Assembly (NCBI GenBank): GCA_029449235.1
Contig: JANATG010000002.1
Span: forward strand, 3,968,001 to 4,032,000
DNA: 64,000 nucleotides
DNA from: Linnemannia schmuckeri
Lineage: Eukaryota > Mortierellomycota > Mortierellomycetes > Mortierellales > Mortierellaceae
Direction: 5' to 3'
In this document: in pieces, positions 1-8,321 of the stretch
Numbering within the stretch: position 1 is the stretch's first letter
How the letters are laid out: every line of letters begins with the position of its first letter
The notes under the pieces: model-generated
What the model was told of the DNA's origin: nothing
The model's input: the letters and a program-made list of their open reading frames with translations, nothing else
Database searches by the model: none
Position numbers and translations under genes: made by a program

Positions 1-137
1 CTAATAATACATGGTGAGTACAAAAAAAAAAAACAAAAAAGAAGGCATCGCCTTCATTGAGTCAATCACTGCGGCGACGGCGAGGCTGCGAGGCGCAAAA
101 AATAGGAACGCTTTCATTACGAGAAAAACAAAAAGAA

Positions 138-162
138 TGCGACCTGTGTGGATTGAACACAC

Positions 163-203
<41 letters not shown>

Positions 204-210
204 AGGTCGC
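138..210 (-). tRNA. tRNA-Phe (anticodon GAA)
   Basis: A full cloverleaf reads on the minus strand. The 7-bp acceptor stem (GCGACCT with AGGTCGC) is perfect, the D arm is GCTC...GAGC, the anticodon loop is CTGAAGA and the T loop is TTCAATC. The anticodon GAA decodes Phe. There is no intron. An oligo-T stretch follows directly in the direction of transcription (oligo-A on the plus strand below 138), as expected for a Pol III terminator. It lies about 175 bp from the start of the first retrotransposon and points away from it. Confidence 0.95.
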
Positions 211-384
211 TACCTATTTGATGTATTCAACCCTACTCCGCTCTTCCTGGTAGCTAGCTAGCTATCTTCAGATACTATTACATTTAAATAGGGTATCCTT
301 GCTTAATCGAACTTATGCTGTTTCATATTACAAAGGGCAACTGACACTATGTAAGGTTTAGGTACCGCCGCCGAAAAGTGCATC

Positions 385-795
385 TGTCCTAAATCGGGGC
401 AATTTAAGCTCTCAGTCCGTCTCTCAAGAAGTTATGCTCGGCACCGGAGTACCGCCTACCCCCTCCTTGCCTGTTCAACCAGGCAAGCGAGTGGGTATAC
501 CCATTACTGTCCCTACGAACCCCCCTCGCCGTCCTTAATACTCTACCCTTAACTACTCTCCTTTAAATTAGTCTTTCCCCTGGACCTTAGTAGTTCCTTC
601 CCTTTTACTATCGGAACTACTTAGGTACCAACCCTTTTCTACCCTAGTTTACTTACATAGTCCTATTCTCATTTACTGATATAAAACCCCCTTTTACTAT
701 CGGAACTACTTAGCCTTGCTCTCGCTTCACTCGTTGTTACAGTACTGGATCACCCCCAAGAAGCATTTCCATACTTCTAGGCCAGTACTATTTCA
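385..795 (+). repeat. 5' LTR of copy 1
   Basis: This 411-bp LTR starts TGTCCTAAATC and ends CTATTTCA. It contains a TATA-like motif (TATAAAA, 680-686), which probably belongs to the element promoter. A 25-bp direct repeat occurs at 600-624 and 689-713, with core TTTTACTATCGGAACTAC. A perfect 8-bp inverted pair near the end (AGTACTGG 741-748, CCAGTACT 782-789) could form a hairpin. Confidence 0.95.
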
Positions 796-796
796 A

Positions 797-810
797 TGGT
801 AGCAAAGGTC
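797..810 (+). other. Candidate primer binding site, copy 1
   Basis: TGGTAGCAAAGG begins one base after the 5' LTR. TGG matches the universal CCA end of tRNAs, and TGGTAGC resembles sites complementary to the 3' end of initiator tRNA-Met used by many fungal LTR elements. The matching tRNA is not in this window, so the primer identity is inferred. The same sequence sits in copy 2 at about 13521-13533 on the minus strand. Confidence 0.6.
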
Positions 811-846
811 TTACGTTCCTAACGAGCCCTACCCCATTTGAGATTG

Positions 847-3800
847 ATGGTGCGATTTGGTTTATCAGACGGTACATCAGACGAAGACGACGAGCAAGAG
901 TTTTTCATGGCGCACAGCGGCCACCACGACGAGCACTTAGCTCAATTGCAGCAACAGCAGCAACATGAAGCGCTTTTACAACAACAACAGCAGCAACAGC
1001 AACAGTTACAACAGCAACAAGAACAGCAACAGCTACAGCAACAGCAAGAACAGCAACAGCAACAACAGTTTCCCTCCGAATTTTGGAAGCAGTACGCGCA
1101 ACGTTGGGAGCAACAGGAAAAGCAAAACACCCACCTGATCGAGCTTGTCAAGCAGCTCCAACAGCAGCTACAACTGTCAATCGCTACCCTACCACCGTCC
1201 AACCCCGCAACCACCTCCGCATCAATTCCTCTCCAATCCGCCCATCCAACCCCGACATCCATCCATCCACTACCATCCAACCCCCCAAACCAACCAATCC
1301 CCGACCAGTTTCTTCGACACCCATCCAATCCAAACAGTCATCGAGCCTATGGTCGTTACGATGACCCCAACCGCCCCGCCCCAGATTTCTCGTCCAGAAT
1401 CGAGTCTTTCACCGGAAACCAGTTGACCTTGGACCTGGACGAGTATCTGTCGGACATTGAACTTCACTTTGTCAACAAGGGCTGCCCTGAGAATAAGAAG
1501 GTTTCGTCTTTCGTGGGACTGCTCAAGTCAGGAGCACGCCAGTGGGCAGAGCAGTATCTTGCGCTTCTGGGCCCTGGGCAAGCGGCCGAGTGGCTGCCCT
1601 TCAAGTCCGCCTTTCGAGCCCGTTGGAGGGTTACCCATCTTACCACTAACCTGCGTGCCGAGATCGATGCTCTGCGACGCGATCCCGATGAAGCTCTCGC
1701 GTCCTTTGCGGCCCGCTACCTCGCCCTGGCCAACCGCATTCCGGATAGATCCGACAAGGACAAGAAATTGGACTTCGCTCGCAAGCTTCCCACGTGGCTC
1801 CAGAGTCGCATCAGCGATCTGCACAGCGAAAGCGACCTTCTCGACGCATTCCTCCAAAAGGTTGTAACCAAGGAAGCAGCCATCAAGACCTTCGAGCACC
1901 AAAACGGAGGACGTAACGGCAGGAAGCCTTACCGCGGCGGATTTCAAGGCAATAAGTCCTTTGGCTTTTCCAATCAGCTCGCCTCCGAGCCTGCTCCCGC
2001 CAGAAACGACAATGACATGGAGATCGACAACATTGCCGCCGAGGAATGGGAAATCGCCGCCCTGGAAACTCGAGACCACCTCAAGAACGTCACCTGCTTC
2101 AACTGTCGGGAGAAAGGACACCTGCAGCGAGACTGCCCCAAGCCCGTGGTCGTTAGAGGAAAATGTCGTCTTTGCCATAAGCCCGGCCACATGCCCCAGT
2201 TCTGCCCCCTGAATAAAAAGTCGTCCTCTTCTTCCTCCTATCTCCTGCAATCTTATCATCTCAAGAATGAGGGCAGCAATCCCGAAATCGTGAGTAATCT
2301 CAACCGTCCGGTCCACGAAGTTCGCGGTCATGTAGGCGCTCGAGAAATTCGTGTCCTGATCGATTCGGGCGCGTCCGCAAACTTTGTGAGTAGCGAACTA
2401 CTTCCTAAGCTCGGGAAGCTGCTCTATCGAAGGCTACCCCTGCCTGCTCCTGTAAAGATTCTCCTGGCCCGAGGACAGGTGTCGGTCGCCGAGGACTTGG
2501 CCACCTTGAGTCTGCGGATGGATACAGAAAAGGTGCCCGTTGCTGGAATCGTCGTCGACAACTTGAGATACGATATGATCCTGGGGCAGGCATGGCTGAG
2601 ACACTGGAATCCACACGTCAACTGGACAACGGGGGAGTATCGCTGGAAAGGAAGGGAGTCAATGCAGCGGGTACAGAGCATTCGTGACCAGACGGCAGCA
2701 ATGACGGTAAACCAGGCAGAAACGTGTCCTATGGCGTCGAGCACGGAGGAGTCGGAGAAGCCAGTGAACGTGCGTATTGTCGGGCATAAACACTTCAAAC
2801 GCATCCTTAACCAAAGTGGACACGAATACGGCGTATGTTTTCCGATCGAGGTTGGTGGTGGAGCAGAACTAAATGCAATGGTGGAAGGCAAGGGTCCTGA
2901 CGACAAATCAATTCCGGAAGACTACCGCGATATTATACAGGAATTCCAGGAGCCAGTGTTCTCAGAGCTAACGGAACTACCTCCGCACCGACATGTCGAC
3001 CACCGAATCGAGACAGGATCGGCACTTCCGACAGCCCTTCCCGTACGCAGAATGTCACCACAAGAGCTGGACGCCCTCCGCGAGGAATTGGCCGAGATGG
3101 AGAAAAAGGGCTTCATCCGCCCAAGTATCTCTCCTTGGTCATCCCCCGTCCTGTTTGTCCGGAAGAGTGATGGCAGTCTTCGCCTCTGCGTCGATTATCG
3201 GGCACTAAATTCGGTGACGATCAAGAACAAATACCCGTTACCATTAATCGAGGAGTTTTTCGATCGACTATCTGGCGCCAAGATATTTTCCAAACTCGAC
3301 CTTCAGTCAGGATTCAATCAAATCAGGATGAAGCCTGAGGATGTTGAGAAGACAGCGTTTGGTACCCGCTATGGACACTACGAGTACCTTGTCATGCCTT
3401 TCGGACTTACCAACGCACCGGCAACCTTTCAAGGCATGATGAACGAGGTTCTCCAAGGCGGAATCGACAACTTTTGCCTGGTCTTCATCGACGACATCCT
3501 AGTTTTCAGTCGAACAGTACAAGAGCATCGACGACATCTCCGTTGGGTCCTGCAACGGCTGGCCAAGTTCAAACTCAAGGCAAAAATGTCAAAATGCCAC
3601 TTTGGTCAACCCGAACTTGTTTTTCTGGGACATGTCGTGGGAGCCGACGGAATTAAGGTCGATCCAGCCAAGACACAGGGAATCCAATCAATGGCACCAC
3701 CTACCAATGTACAAGAAGTTAGACGATTTTTGGGCATCACTGGTTACTACCGCAAGTTTATCAAGAACTTTTCCGCGCGCGCTGCCCCACTCACCGAACT

Positions 3801-6162
3801 TACCAAGTCCTCCGGAACCAACAATACTATCAAAACGCGACCGCTGCCCACTCCTTGGACCGCCGTTGAACAAGCCGCCTTTGACGACCTCAAGTCTGCC
3901 CTTCTCAACGCCCCGGTTTTGCGTATAGCCGACTTTACCCGCGACTTCTTTATTGAAACCGACGCTTCCCTGATCGGTATCGGTGCAGTCCTGAGTCAGG
4001 ACTTCGGCTCTAACGGAAGGAGGGAGTTGCACCCTGTCGCATACATGTCCAGGAAGTTGGATTCTAGTCAGCAGGCATGGCCTACACACGAACGAGAAAT
4101 GTATGCTATCGTAGCGGCATGTGAGGAGTGGAGAACCTACATTCAAGGACGAACAGCCAACATCCTAACCGACAACCACAGCCTCGTATTCCTGAAGCGC
4201 CAGAAGGAGATGAGTCGTCGTATGGCAAAGTGGTGCAGTTTTATGGAGCAAACCGATCACCTGATTACTTATCGACCGGGACGCGACAATCCAGTGGCAG
4301 ATGCTCTTTCACGACCAAACGGAGTGGCGGACGAAATTACATGCAGCTTTATGGAAATGGCCAAGGGCGAAATGTTTGACAAAAACCCTTGGGCTGCGCA
4401 TCAACCAGACGACCAGAGCACTACAGACGCAGATGGATCCGCATTGGAAGAGGAGTTGCTGTTGGCCATGGAGGAAGCAACGTTTGATGAAACCCTTGAC
4501 GACCTCGACTGGCCCCTCAAGATGATCGAGTTCAAGTCCACCGGCACCCTTTCCAACCCTCGGCATAAAGGGCTTCTGACCACTCTACAGAACGAGCAGG
4601 AGCACTTCGTGGTTGAGGAAGAGAAGGTTTACCGCCTGCTTGGTGAGTCCCGAGTCGAGTACCTGCAGTATACAAGTCGCGCCGATTATATGTCCAAGAT
4701 GCATGCCAGCCTCGGACACCCAGGAGGACAAGGACTCTTTGATAGGATCCAATCAAGGTTCTGGTGGCCATCGATGAGAAAAGACATTCTGAACGCCTGT
4801 CGTGCTTGTAGAGAATGTCAGCTTACGCAAGGAGGCGCGTCCGTGACCGAGCCTTTGCATGCCTTCTCCGTGGTCAAGCCCTTTCAACGCTGGGGTATCG
4901 ATTTCGTTGGAAAGTGTCCCAAGACTCAGCGTGGAAACCAGTGGATCCTCGTCGCCGTCGACTACGCCACCAGTTGGACGATCGCCAAAGCCACTCCGGA
5001 CGCCACTGCAGAGACCGTCGCCAACTTTATCTACGAGGAGATCGTGATGAATCATGGAGTGCCAGCAGAATTAATTTCGGATCGCGGAAGCCAGTTTATG
5101 TCAGAAGTGTTGCGCGCATACCTGGACAAGCTGAAGACAAAACATCGACTCACCTCAGCATACCATCCACGCACCAACGGCAAAACGGAGAGAACCAACG
5201 GTATCCTGGGTCGAGCATTGACGAAGTATGTCGGCAACAAGATGCGCCATAAGTGGGATCTTTTTCTGGACCAAGCCGTTTTTGCCTGTCGTACGCGCAT
5301 TCACTCGGTCACCAAGAAGTCGCCCTTCTACTTGCTGTACGGAGTCGAGCCTGCGATTCCGGGAGACGCCACCCGTCCCTACATCTTTGACGACACCGTG
5401 TTTTCGGAGGTGCAAGCAGCGCGAGAGGCGACGCTGGAGACGCTTCGTCAAGAGCGACTAACCGTCGAACATCGTCAGGAGGAGGCAGCGAGAGATATGG
5501 TGGAAAAATACAATCGTCGAAACGACATCGATCCCGACTTGCCAAGGAAGGTCTACGAGGTTGGCGATTGGGTGTTAGTCAAGAACATATCCAAGCAGAA
5601 GTTCGAGTATCCCTGGTACGGTCCGCTGAGAGTCGACATGGTCACGCCCTTTGGTGCCTACAAGTTGGTTTGGCCGGATGAGAAGGTGAAAGTCGACTTG
5701 GTGCATAAGGACCGCTTGAAGATGGCAGTGTTGGAAGGCGATGAGCCACCAAAGAGAGCTTGGTTCAAAACAAGGAACGACAGGGATGAGCTGACGTTGT
5801 CAATGGAGGAAGTGAGGAGAGAGGATGAGGAAGGACCCCAGTCTGAGCCGGTTGAGAATTTTTATACTCAAGAAAATCAGTCGCTGGTGTCTCCCTCCAC
5901 GGCTAGTCACGTGCTCCGCAGCTCCCCCGCTCGCCCTACTCGCTCTCCTGCTCGCGCCAACCCAAGGATAGCAGCCGCAGGGGCGGCTTGGATTCAACGT
6001 GGGGAGTCTGTCCTAAATCGGGGCAATTTAAGCTCTCAGTCCGTCTCTCAAGAAGTTATGCTCGGCACCGGAGTACCGCCTACCCCCTCCTTGCCTGTTC
6101 AACCAGGCAAGCGAGTGGGTATACCCATTACTGTCCCTACGAACCCCCCTCGCCGTCCTTAA
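847..6162 (+). CDS. Gag-Pol polyprotein of Ty3/gypsy element, copy 1
   Basis: A single 1771-residue frame encodes all retrotransposon proteins without a frameshift. The first ATG is at 847; an in-frame TTG nine bases upstream is not a likely fungal start. In order I see a Gln-rich segment (about residues 37-75), a Gag capsid-like region (about 190-350), and two CCHC zinc knuckles from C417 and C440. An aspartic protease follows (DSG at D506). Next come reverse transcriptase (FIDD, catalytic D882/D883), RNase H (TDAS, D1039), an integrase zinc finger (from H1286) and the D,D-35-E core D1352, D1412, E1448. A GPY/F-like module follows near residue 1600; no chromodomain is recognisable. The last roughly 51 residues are encoded inside the 3' LTR. 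Copy 2 differs by only about five residues. The frame looks intact and potentially active. Confidence 0.95.
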   Translation: MVRFGLSDGTSDEDDEQEFFMAHSGHHDEHLAQLQQQQQHEALLQQQQQQQQQLQQQQEQQQLQQQQEQQQQQQFPSEFWKQYAQRWEQQEKQNTHLIELVKQLQQQLQLSIATLPPSNPATTSASIPLQSAHPTPTSIHPLPSNPPNQPIPDQFLRHPSNPNSHRAYGRYDDPNRPAPDFSSRIESFTGNQLTLDLDEYLSDIELHFVNKGCPENKKVSSFVGLLKSGARQWAEQYLALLGPGQAAEWLPFKSAFRARWRVTHLTTNLRAEIDALRRDPDEALASFAARYLALANRIPDRSDKDKKLDFARKLPTWLQSRISDLHSESDLLDAFLQKVVTKEAAIKTFEHQNGGRNGRKPYRGGFQGNKSFGFSNQLASEPAPARNDNDMEIDNIAAEEWEIAALETRDHLKNVTCFNCREKGHLQRDCPKPVVVRGKCRLCHKPGHMPQFCPLNKKSSSSSSYLLQSYHLKNEGSNPEIVSNLNRPVHEVRGHVGAREIRVLIDSGASANFVSSELLPKLGKLLYRRLPLPAPVKILLARGQVSVAEDLATLSLRMDTEKVPVAGIVVDNLRYDMILGQAWLRHWNPHVNWTTGEYRWKGRESMQRVQSIRDQTAAMTVNQAETCPMASSTEESEKPVNVRIVGHKHFKRILNQSGHEYGVCFPIEVGGGAELNAMVEGKGPDDKSIPEDYRDIIQEFQEPVFSELTELPPHRHVDHRIETGSALPTALPVRRMSPQELDALREELAEMEKKGFIRPSISPWSSPVLFVRKSDGSLRLCVDYRALNSVTIKNKYPLPLIEEFFDRLSGAKIFSKLDLQSGFNQIRMKPEDVEKTAFGTRYGHYEYLVMPFGLTNAPATFQGMMNEVLQGGIDNFCLVFIDDILVFSRTVQEHRRHLRWVLQRLAKFKLKAKMSKCHFGQPELVFLGHVVGADGIKVDPAKTQGIQSMAPPTNVQEVRRFLGITGYYRKFIKNFSARAAPLTELTKSSGTNNTIKTRPLPTPWTAVEQAAFDDLKSALLNAPVLRIADFTRDFFIETDASLIGIGAVLSQDFGSNGRRELHPVAYMSRKLDSSQQAWPTHEREMYAIVAACEEWRTYIQGRTANILTDNHSLVFLKRQKEMSRRMAKWCSFMEQTDHLITYRPGRDNPVADALSRPNGVADEITCSFMEMAKGEMFDKNPWAAHQPDDQSTTDADGSALEEELLLAMEEATFDETLDDLDWPLKMIEFKSTGTLSNPRHKGLLTTLQNEQEHFVVEEEKVYRLLGESRVEYLQYTSRADYMSKMHASLGHPGGQGLFDRIQSRFWWPSMRKDILNACRACRECQLTQGGASVTEPLHAFSVVKPFQRWGIDFVGKCPKTQRGNQWILVAVDYATSWTIAKATPDATAETVANFIYEEIVMNHGVPAELISDRGSQFMSEVLRAYLDKLKTKHRLTSAYHPRTNGKTERTNGILGRALTKYVGNKMRHKWDLFLDQAVFACRTRIHSVTKKSPFYLLYGVEPAIPGDATRPYIFDDTVFSEVQAAREATLETLRQERLTVEHRQEEAARDMVEKYNRRNDIDPDLPRKVYEVGDWVLVKNISKQKFEYPWYGPLRVDMVTPFGAYKLVWPDEKVKVDLVHKDRLKMAVLEGDEPPKRAWFKTRNDRDELTLSMEEVRREDEEGPQSEPVENFYTQENQSLVSPSTASHVLRSSPARPTRSPARANPRIAAAGAAWIQRGESVLNRGNLSSQSVSQEVMLGTGVPPTPSLPVQPGKRVGIPITVPTNPPRRP

Positions 6163-6419
6163 TACTCTACCCTTAACTACTCTCCTTTAAATTAGTCTTT
6201 CCCCTGGACCTTAGTAGTTCCTTCCCTTTTACTATCGGAACTACTTAGGTACCAACCCTTTTCTACCCTAGTTTACTTACATAGTCCTATTCTCATTTAC
6301 TGATATAAAACCCCCTTTTACTATCGGAACTACTTAGCCTTGCTCTCGCTTCACTCGTTGTTACAGTACTGGATCACCCCCAAGAAGCATTTCCATACTT
6401 CTAGGCCAGTACTATTTCA
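6009..6419 (+). repeat. 3' LTR of copy 1
   Basis: It matches the 5' LTR over all 411 bp by eye. A short purine run (GTGGGGAG, about 5999-6006) directly upstream could be the polypurine tract. The pol frame runs 154 bp into this LTR and stops at 6162. The LTR is followed by the duplicated target CATC. Confidence 0.95.
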
Positions 6420-6438
6420 CATCTTCATGGCGATTCTC

Positions 6439-6510
6439 GGGGTTGTAGCTCAGTGGTAGAGCGCTCGCTTTGCATGCGAGAGGCCTAGGGTTCAATCCCC
6501 TACTGCTCCA
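6439..6510 (+). tRNA. tRNA-Ala (anticodon TGC), copy A
   Basis: The 72-nt gene has anticodon stem CTCGC/GCGAG around loop TTTGCAT, giving anticodon TGC (Ala). The acceptor stem pairs G3 with U70, the classic alanine identity element. Position 6-67 is a T-T mismatch. The T loop is TTCAATC. A CTTTTA run about 12 bp downstream could terminate Pol III. The upstream flank is interrupted 16-19 bp away by the retrotransposon target duplication. It is identical to the inverted copy at 7821-7892. Confidence 0.95.
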
Positions 6511-6821
6511 ACAATCGTTCTCTTTTATCCTTTTGCTCTGAGCGGGAAAGAGCCAAGTTCCTGAAGTAAGCGCTCAAACTCAATTGACATTTTTGCATAA
6601 ACTGAAAGTTGAATTTTGCACTTTTGGCACTGAGCAATCTTTTTATGGAACTTACAGTATTTTTCGTCTCCGTCTTTGTTATTTTTGCAAAATTTGGAAA
6701 AAAAAGAATGGATTCTGTCTTTATGTAAGCAAGGTTTGGGTGTGTGCTTTGACAGACGTATAAAAAAAATGCTGAAAGTCTGCTCAAGCTTTTTATCTGA
6801 GGAGTAGCACAATCAAAAAAA
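6511..6821. other. Intergenic spacer, no gene seen
   Basis: This AT-rich spacer lies between tRNA-Ala copy A and the inverted-repeat element. Short minus-strand frames are present but show no recognisable domain. Its last ten bases form the left target duplication of the inverted-repeat element. Confidence 0.5.
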
Positions 6822-7763
6822 GGGTTAATCTATTCGACAACCCGGGTTGCTCGCCTTAATTGACAACCCGGCAGTCACATTTTGCAAAATAATTTGGCAA
6901 CCCAGTTGCCAAATTACACCCTTGATGCGCCTGAACCATGCACCTGTACCACTGACTCCCGATACACCTGCCATACCTCTGCACCCAACCATCTGACCCC
7001 AACCACACCACCATCACCATGTAACTAAGCATACATTAATACCCTAGTTCGCCCGTACCATTAACAGTATCCTTTCTTGTCCCTTTCTCTCTCTTCACAC
7101 GCGTGTGCCTTGTTCCCTATCTTGTTTCTTAAGCCCTTACCCCCACAATCTTGTCTCCTTCTATTCCCTTGTCCACACCCCCTTGCTCTGCTGCAATTAC
7201 AATAGGTGCGGCTTCCCGTATAACTTTTGTTTGTTTTTTTTTTGGCAATTTTCTTTTGTGAGTGTTAAATGAAGTGCGAAGCTTCGATAGCTTTTATGCC
7301 TCTGTGACCAAGTTAGTGTTCTCCATGACTTGAATAATAATAACGAAAAAAGGGGAGCGATTCCTTTAGGCTATCTGTAACTAGAGCAGAGCACGGGGTT
7401 ATGAACAGGAGAATAGAAGGAGACAAGGATGAGGGTAAAGACAAGAATATATTAGGAACGGGAGAAAAGCTTAAGAACGGATACTGTTTATTTACAAAAA
7501 GAGAAGGAGGTGTTACTAGTGTCTAGAAGGCGTGGTTGTTGGGAAGACTGGAGGCAAAGTAAGATAACAGTCCTCGCTGCTATCACAGTATCCACAGCAG
7601 ACACACTCATTCGTCATATACCACATAGCCTCCTGTTATATGGCAACCCGGGTTGAAAAATGAGAGTGGGTAGGGGGGTTGTCAAATAAGCAATGAAACT
7701 TTCCTAATAAGGAAAGGGTTGCCAAATAAAATGAGCAACCCGGGTTGTCGAATAGATTAACCC
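6822..7763. mobile_element. 942-bp non-autonomous TIR DNA transposon (Mutator-like MITE)
   Basis: Perfect 31-bp terminal inverted repeats lie at 6822-6852 and 7733-7763, beginning GGGTTAATCTATTCGACAAC. A 10-bp duplication ATCAAAAAAA flanks them (6812-6821 and 7764-7773). Duplications of 9-11 bp with TIRs are typical of Mutator-like elements, so that superfamily is the best guess. There is no transposase frame. The palindrome CAACCCGGGTTG occurs in both TIRs (6838-6849, 7736-7747) and again at 7644-7655. Related TTGGCAACCC/TTGACAACCC words cluster within about 130 bp of each end and could be transposase binding sites. Confidence 0.85.
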
Positions 7764-7820
7764 ATCAAAAAAATTGCGTACGAGAAAAAAAAAACAACCT
7801 CTGTAAGAGGAGCAAAAAAT

Positions 7821-7892
7821 TGGAGCAGTAGGGGATTGAACCCTAGGCCTCTCGCATGCAAAGCGAGCGCTCTACCACTGAGCTACAACCCC
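7821..7892 (-). tRNA. tRNA-Ala (anticodon TGC), copy B
   Basis: The reverse complement is identical to the tRNA-Ala at 6439-6510, including the G3-U70 pair and the 6-67 mismatch. A TTTTTT terminator follows almost directly in the direction of transcription. The upstream flank is broken 15-18 bp away by the target duplication of retrotransposon copy 2. The two tRNA-Ala genes converge on the TIR element between them, and their flanks are unrelated. Confidence 0.95.
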
Positions 7893-7910
7893 AATTAGAA
7901 CTTTATATAT

Positions 7911-8321
7911 TGAAATAGTACTGGCCTAGAAGTATGGTAATGCTTCTTGGGGGTGATCCAGTACTGTAACAACGAGTGAAGCGAGAGCAAGGCTAAGTAG
8001 TTCCGATAGTAAAAGGGGGTTTTATATCAGTAAATGAGAATAGGACTATGTAAGTAAACTAGGGTAGAAAAGGGTTGGTACCTAAGTAGTTCCGATAGTA
8101 AAAGGGAAGGAACTACTAAGGTCCAGGGGAAAGACTAATTTAAAGGAGAGTAGTTAAGGGTAGAGTATTAAGGACGGCGAGGGGGGTTCGTAGGGACAGT
8201 AATGGGTATACCCACTCGCTTGCCTGGTTGAACAGGCAAGGAGGGGGTAGGCGGTACTCCGGTGCCGAGCATAACTTCTTGAGAGACGGACTGAGAGCTT
8301 AAATTGCCCCGATTTAGGACA
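7911..8321 (-). repeat. 3' LTR of copy 2
   Basis: This 411-bp LTR on the minus strand contains the stop codon and last 154 bp of the copy 2 pol frame. It is adjacent to the ATAT target duplication and lies 18 bp from tRNA-Ala copy B. Confidence 0.95.

Larger units (their letters stand above)
385..6419 (+). mobile_element. Intact Ty3/gypsy-type LTR retrotransposon, copy 1
   Basis: A complete 6035-bp element is bounded by identical 411-bp LTRs at 385-795 and 6009-6419, each starting TG and ending CA. A 4-bp target duplication CATC flanks it (381-384 and 6420-6423). A candidate primer binding site begins 2 nt after the 5' LTR and one fused Gag-Pol frame fills the interior. The domain order protease, RT, RNase H, integrase identifies Ty3/gypsy (Metaviridae-like). 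Its 3' end stops 19 bp before the 5' end of a tRNA-Ala gene in the same orientation. I saw no differences between its two LTRs, so the insertion looks recent. Confidence 0.95.

Noticed and set aside
942..1328. Minus-strand frame rich in Cys runs, and its twin at 13002-13388
   Set aside because: It is the reverse complement of the CAG/CAA poly-Gln tract of Gag, so the Cys runs are an artefact of the repeat.
1528..2331. 267-codon antisense frame inside gag, and its twin at 11999-12802
   Set aside because: It has no domain and is explained by codon bias of the sense gene. Conservation between copies only reflects copy identity.
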